NCBI GenBank assembly: GCA_009760855.2
Contig: WPIO01000073.1
Span: 891,001-955,000 of the forward strand
Direction: 5' to 3'
Length of the DNA: 64,000 bases
Source: Cristatella mucedo
Lineage: Eukaryota > Bryozoa > Phylactolaemata > Cristatellidae
Part shown: in pieces, positions 24,524 to 64,000 of the stretch
Layout: each line of letters starts with the position of its first letter
How positions within the stretch are numbered: position 1 is the first letter of the stretch
Notes under the pieces: generated by a model
Seen by the model: only the letters and a program-made list of their open reading frames with translations
The model's database searches: none
What the model was told of the DNA's origin: nothing
Made by a program: the position numbers and the translations under genes

Positions 24524-24616
24524 TGGTTTGGTCCAGCGGCTAAGGTGCTCGCCCCGACCAAGGTCTGGCTGAGGTCGTGGGTTCGAGTCCGGAGGCATAT
24601 GTGAAGCGCCTGAATA
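24524..24616 (+). mobile_element. SINE-A, first unit of a tandem pair
   Basis: A tRNA-like head with box A tggtccagcgg and box B ggttcgagtcc, followed by gtgaagcgcctgaatag. It stops there and runs directly into a second head at 24617. It lacks its own LINE-like 3' tail beyond that point, so it and the next unit form a dimer. Confidence 0.85.
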
Positions 24617-24798
24617 GGTTTGGTCCAGCGGTTAAGGTGCTCGCCCCAACCAAGGTCTGGCTGAGGTCGTGGGCTCGAGCCCCGAGGCGTATGTGAAGCG
24701 CCTGAATAGAGATTAAGTTATCTTGGGGCGCTATACAAATGAATTACATTTATTTAAATTTTTGAGATTAAGTTCTCTTAGAGAAATATAAAAATGAA

Positions 24799-24799
<1 letters not shown>
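24617..24799 (+). mobile_element. SINE-A, second unit of a tandem pair
   Basis: The best preserved family A copy in the window. The head is at 24617-24700. The 3' part is LINE-like: gaagcgcctgaatagagatt, then ggggcgctatacaaatga. The tail is AT-rich, and an extra partial 3' end (gagattaagttctcttag) is appended before the (AT)n tract. The 3' part resembles family D at 51062-51110. Confidence 0.85.

Positions 24800-24830
<31 letters not shown>
24800..24830. repeat. (AT)n microsatellite
   Basis: About 31 bp of pure at repeat at the end of the SINE-A tail, probably grown from it. Confidence 0.9.
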
Positions 24831-24832
<2 letters not shown>

Positions 24833-25269
24833 TTTATTGTATATCTATATTCCTTAAGGTGTCAAGATGGCGAGTGGCATAGAAGTAATAAATAAGCACA
24901 CCTGGAAAGGAGGCACCACGGGTAGCAGCAGCAGCAGTGTAGATGTCGTAGTGCAGGCGTCCTTTAATCTGATACTTTCTTCAACTTAGAAAGTTTTTGA
25001 CATTCATAGTACCTCAAGGATGACAGTAGAAGTGGGCAGACTCGTGATCTAAAAGGTCTACCCAATGCTGCATTCGATGTTGTAGTTGCCGAAGTGAATT
25101 TGATCTCCCCCCCCCACAGTCTGCCATGAACTATTACATGAATGGCTACACTAAGTTTTAGGCAGCCGCTGACGGCTTAGGCCTGGTTGAACTCAGATAT
25201 CGACTCTAAGTGGATCGCGAGCTTATGCGTGAGCTGTTTCGTAGCAGCGCAAGATTCACCTATCGTTGT
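24831..25269. other. No gene recognised
   Basis: This stretch has short ORFs only and a run of C near 25107. Nothing further can be supported. Confidence 0.45.
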
Positions 25270-25770
25270 GCCTTGGCTGATTATTTGACCGAGAGTAAGG
25301 TTTCGGAGTTACTGCTCTTTCAAGATTCAATATTGATATCCAGGGTCAGCCACTACTCACCGACCTTCGTTGGGTACCCATCAAGCAGCAAATCGACTTC
25401 ACTCACGTTTAGGACCCTCCATCCTTTAGCTCTGGCCTACCTTTCCAAAATATTTCCCAATCAGGCCTGGTAGCATCGTGCCGCGTGCTTAGCTCGCTCA
25501 AGTCGCTTAGATGTGCCAGCCTTGAATCCTATGCAGTGTCTGCCCCTTTAGTTGGTGTGCTTCCAAAGCCCTAAAACCACTTCCGACTGACGTTTAGATA
25601 TCTCCTCACTTTTTGACATTTAAAAAGAAGCTACAATCCCATTGTTCCTCGCAGCATTTGCTGGGTCCATGCGAATTGTCCACAGAGTACTCATTCATGC
25701 TGGCACTGTGCATGTCCTCGATAACCACCACTTGGCATGCTTCCGTTTACAGCACAGGATAAGGAAATTT
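25270..25770 (+). mobile_element. Family D LINE 3' fragment
   Basis: Matches the family D ORF from the region before LADLHWLPVKQR (here TDLRWVPIKQQ) through the thumb and Trp-Asn-Ser-Leu region into the 3' UTR (catttgctgggtcc). It has several stops and indels and no preserved tail. Confidence 0.75.
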
Positions 25771-26156
25771 GGCTCTCCTATGGGGGATATGTCAATGTCT
25801 TACGGGAACTGACACATTAGCCGATTGACGACGACGACTCGGATATTCGCAGGATGATCGGCTGCTTTCGGCGGCCGGACTTTCGGCAGCAAAGGGCCGC
25901 GGCCAAGGTCGCAGCAGCGGCCAAGATCGGAGTCGAGACGTTCTAGTGGGTTGATGGGCTGCTGCCCGAGTGACCGTGACCCCAGGCTCTACCCACCCAA
26001 TACTTCGATGAGGACATTAATTGCCGGGGAAATGCGTCGGCGGTCGTTTGCCAGAAACCTGACTATCGTCCACTGCTAAGCGTCTTTCAAACAGTTCGCC
26101 TTTGTCTTTAACGTGCTGAGTGACTGCCGTGTAGCAGCCGAGCATTAAGGCGCTAG
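25771..26156. other. No gene recognised
   Basis: GC-richer DNA around 25850-25990 without an ORF of note. Confidence 0.4.
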
Positions 26157-26345
26157 CACTGGTTCTCAACCTTCCTAACGCCGCAACCCTTTAATACAGT
26201 TTCTCATGTTGTGGCGACCCCCAATCATACAATTGTTATGTGCTCGAAATGTGGAAATGCGTGTTTTCCGATGGTCTTAGGCGACCCCTGCGAAAGGGTC
26301 GTTCGACCTCCAAAGGGGTCGCGACCCACAGGTTGAGAACCGCAG
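26157..26345 (-). mobile_element. SPIN-like non-autonomous hAT element, copy 1
   Basis: A 189-bp element with inverted ends: ctggttctcaacc on the left and ggttgagaaccgcag on the right. Internally it has ttaatacagtttctcatgtt, cgatggtcttaggcgacccc and gggtcgcgacccacagg. This layout matches what I recall of the SPIN (SPACE INVADERS) hAT family. Flanking octamers ggcgctag and ccggctag match at 5 of 8 positions, a decayed target-site duplication at best. A second copy lies at 39703-39890. Confidence 0.8.
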
Positions 26346-26640
26346 CCGGCTAGCACATTTTGTGGGCTCATTCGTAGCTCAGGCAATTATTTTACGGCCC
26401 GTTGCAAGCTGCCTCCTCTGCTGCTAAGCTAATGATGCAGTCGTGCTAGTTGTTTGTTTATTCTTCACCTTACTGGGCATGTCAGGAAGCACAGTGGAAG
26501 AAGCTCAATGAACGGCAGTGGCTTTTGGTAATGCAACTGTGCAACCGAATGACTGACGACCGGCTGCAGCACCGGAAGTTTTCAGGCGACTCGTTCGTCG
26601 CGAGTTCAGAGCGGTCCAAACGGGCCAGACAGGAGAGCGG
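26346..26640. other. No gene recognised; left edge of CpG-rich block
   Basis: Transition from ordinary DNA into the GC-rich region upstream of RECK. An ORF opens at 26450 but has no domain content. Confidence 0.4.
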
Positions 26641-27297
26641 CGGCTCCTTTGTCTCTACCGATTGCGCACACTCGGGAGCCTGCAGAGGCAGAAAAAAGAG
26701 GGGAAGGGGGCGGAAACGTACGACAGCGCATCAGACGATCTGCGACTCTTCAACGTCCTCTCACCGGGCCTCTCTTCAGCGCATTCGTTGGCGATGTCGT
26801 TGCAAACTTCGCCGGAGGGGAAACTCTCAGAGAAAGAGAGAGAGAGTGCTCTGGAAGCGGCGTGCTCCACCTGGACATTGTTAGGCGCGGTCGGCGACTT
26901 CCGCAGCGGCGCCCTCGCGCTCGCACCAGAGGGCGGTTCTGCGCGACCCGGGTGCAGCGGGGGGGGGGGGGCGCTCGGTGCGTCGCACTATCCACGAGCC
27001 GCAGCGCAGGCCTCCTCGGTCTCGCATTTGAAAATCTAGCCGGCTCCTTATCAGCAGCTGCTTGTCGAAAGGCGAACATTGCCGGCGCTGCGCATCCGGC
27101 CGGCGAGTGGGGCTCGGCATCGTTCGGTGGGCCGGGCCGGCCGGATGCGCCAAGCACGCATCCGCTCGGCGCGGCTATCTCGCCCTCCCCCTCTCTCCCT
27201 CCCCGAGAGACTCGTCTTCAGCCGCCGATGAGTCGTGCAATCAACGCCTGCGGCTGCGCTGACACGAAGGGAAGGAAGCTCGGGCAGGGAAGAGATA

Positions 27298-27426
<129 letters not shown>

Positions 27427-27617
27427 GCGGCCAAATTCACTTCCACCGGTCTCTCTTTTGTTGGTCGACCATTAGCATTAAATAAACAAACATAGCCGAC
27501 GGTAACTTGCCGTACAATGGCGCTGCGCGAGTTATTCCATTAGAGTATAGATTATCCATTGTAGTCTTCGGCCAAAGCCCGCAGCCGGAGCTATCAGCCC
27601 TGCCGCTAATTGAGCCG

Positions 27618-27640
27618 ACGGGGAGGGGGGCGGGGCGCTG
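27618..27640 (+). promoter_or_regulatory. GC-box cluster upstream of RECK
   Basis: Contains ggggcggggc (about 27627-27636), the classical Sp1/KLF-type GC box, about 150 bp before the start codon. I see no convincing TATA box. The transcription start cannot be placed from sequence. Confidence 0.4.
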
Positions 27641-27783
27641 AACTGCTGCCGCCTGTGGAGACCGAGCTCCATCCAGTCCCTCAAGCGCCCGGAGCCGCGG
27701 CGGAGGTCGTTCTCGAGCCGCCCTCGCCGCGATTGTGAGATGCTGCCGGAAAACGCCGGCTAGCCCGCGCACCTACGGACACG

Positions 27784-62933
<35,150 letters not shown>

Positions 62934-64000
62934 GTAAGTATTTCGGATTTTGTCTTAGCCTTGCTCTTCGATTGCTCATACAGTAGATGCATGTGGTGAA
63001 GAAACTTTACTAGTCCTTGCCCTTAACTCGCATTTGGTGGCTGTGAGCAGTATTATACTTCAAACAACCGATGGCCACTGTGGAGATCTTAGCACTTTTG
63101 TTTCTAGATCTTAAACTGCTACCGTATTCTACTTATCAGTTGGTAACTACCCGTAATCGCTCTCGGGTTATGAAGGCTTAGTAGTTTGTGTAACAAGCTG
63201 AGTGTGAGAGAGGCAGAGGGAGCAAGGTGCCTAATCAGCTCTGTAGGTTACCTCATGGGCTATTGCAGCACGATATGGCAGTACTTTGCTCTACAAATAC
63301 TGTACCCATAGATTGTTTTTTGTGGCCGGTTAGTTTTCTTCAGCTCTCCTTCGTAAGGAATGCAATTGGCCTCACCAGTGAGCCTAGTCACTCCCAAGGA
63401 TGTCAGTCAGTAAGCATCGTACTCGTCATCAAGGGAACTCGATCTGTGTGACCGTGTGTAGACCTAGGGCTTCAGCATTAAGAAGGTATGTCATCACCAA
63501 CCAGACGATTTGATCTTAAATCGGCAGTAGCATGCCCAGCGATATTGGTGTGCAAGACTAGACAACTAGACCCGGTAGGCCTCTAAGTAAAAACGTTTTG
63601 ACATAGATCTAGCAAAAGAAGTCTCTTACCAGGTGAGATTGAATCTAGTATTTGTGACTCAGCAGATTTCTGCACGTACGAGCAACACTCAGTTTAAAAC
63701 AGATCTTGTCTTGTTACTCGAAACAATTGTATCAACCCTCATTAGAGTTTGAGCTGAAAGCCACATCTTTCCTGTTACAATAGCCTCTATATACTAGGCT
63801 TATGTATATTGGCTTTTTGCTGACACGTTCAAAGCTACCATTATCATTACCATTTCTAGATTGTGGCAATTGCAGCAAGGCTAAATATTCTAACAGTGCT
63901 ACCAACATGCTAGAATTATATGCCTGACTGAACTATGCGAGATTCGGTGACTTAAGTATCTATTAGGATCGAAACGAACCAAGGTGCTATTGAATGCTAG
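62934..64000. other. RECK intron continuing beyond the window
   Basis: About 1.07 kb with short ORFs and no cysteine-rich exon in the expected phase. The remaining exons, for the C-terminal region and GPI signal, should lie downstream. Confidence 0.7.

Noticed and set aside
24524-24610. Possible functional tRNA gene
   Set aside because: Box A and box B are good, but it is part of the repeated SINE-A family and has no cloverleaf acceptor stem.

Overview
This is animal nuclear DNA. It carries one multi-exon gene with canonical GT-AG introns, tRNA-derived SINEs, non-LTR retrotransposon debris and very long CT/GA microsatellites. Nothing suggests prokaryotic or organellar origin: no operons, ribosome binding sites or CRISPR. 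The protein is clearly diverged from vertebrate orthologues but keeps their domain order. I therefore favour an invertebrate, probably a lophotrochozoan such as a flatworm, mollusc or annelid, but the sequence alone does not settle the phylum.

Bases 1 to about 26,400 hold no host gene that I can recognise. They are a graveyard of mobile elements. An L2/CR1-group LINE family (family D, ATT/AAT-type 3' tail) is present in many fragments, including one antisense, nearly full-length but broken copy at about 20.8-23.9 kb. A sister LINE family (family C, ATGTA-type 3' tail) is present as short 3' ends. There are two tRNA-derived SINE families: SINE-A, whose 3' end copies that of family D, and SINE-B. 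A short hAT element closely resembling the horizontally transferred SPIN family occurs twice, at 26.2 kb and 39.7 kb.

From about 26.6 kb a CpG-rich block leads into the single recognised host gene, an orthologue of RECK (reversion-inducing cysteine-rich protein with Kazal motifs). It runs on the + strand from its start codon at 27784 past the end of the window. Fourteen exons are well supported by homology, phase and splice sites, and a fifteenth is only a candidate. They encode a signal peptide, the cysteine-knot (CC) repeats, the frizzled-like middle region, a cysteine-rich segment and three Kazal-type domains. The C-terminal tail, with the expected GPI-anchor signal, is missing and should lie downstream. 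The introns contain further LINEs, including an uninterrupted 481-codon reverse transcriptase ORF at 49.3-51.1 kb, three clustered SINE-B copies, and most of the CT tracts.

The most notable observations are the SPIN-like copies, the SINE-A/LINE tail sharing, a microsatellite apparently born inside a LINE reverse transcriptase, Ser/Gly/Ala insertions in RECK, and an unresolved exon structure around the first RECK cysteine repeat. I did not find an undescribed multi-gene system.
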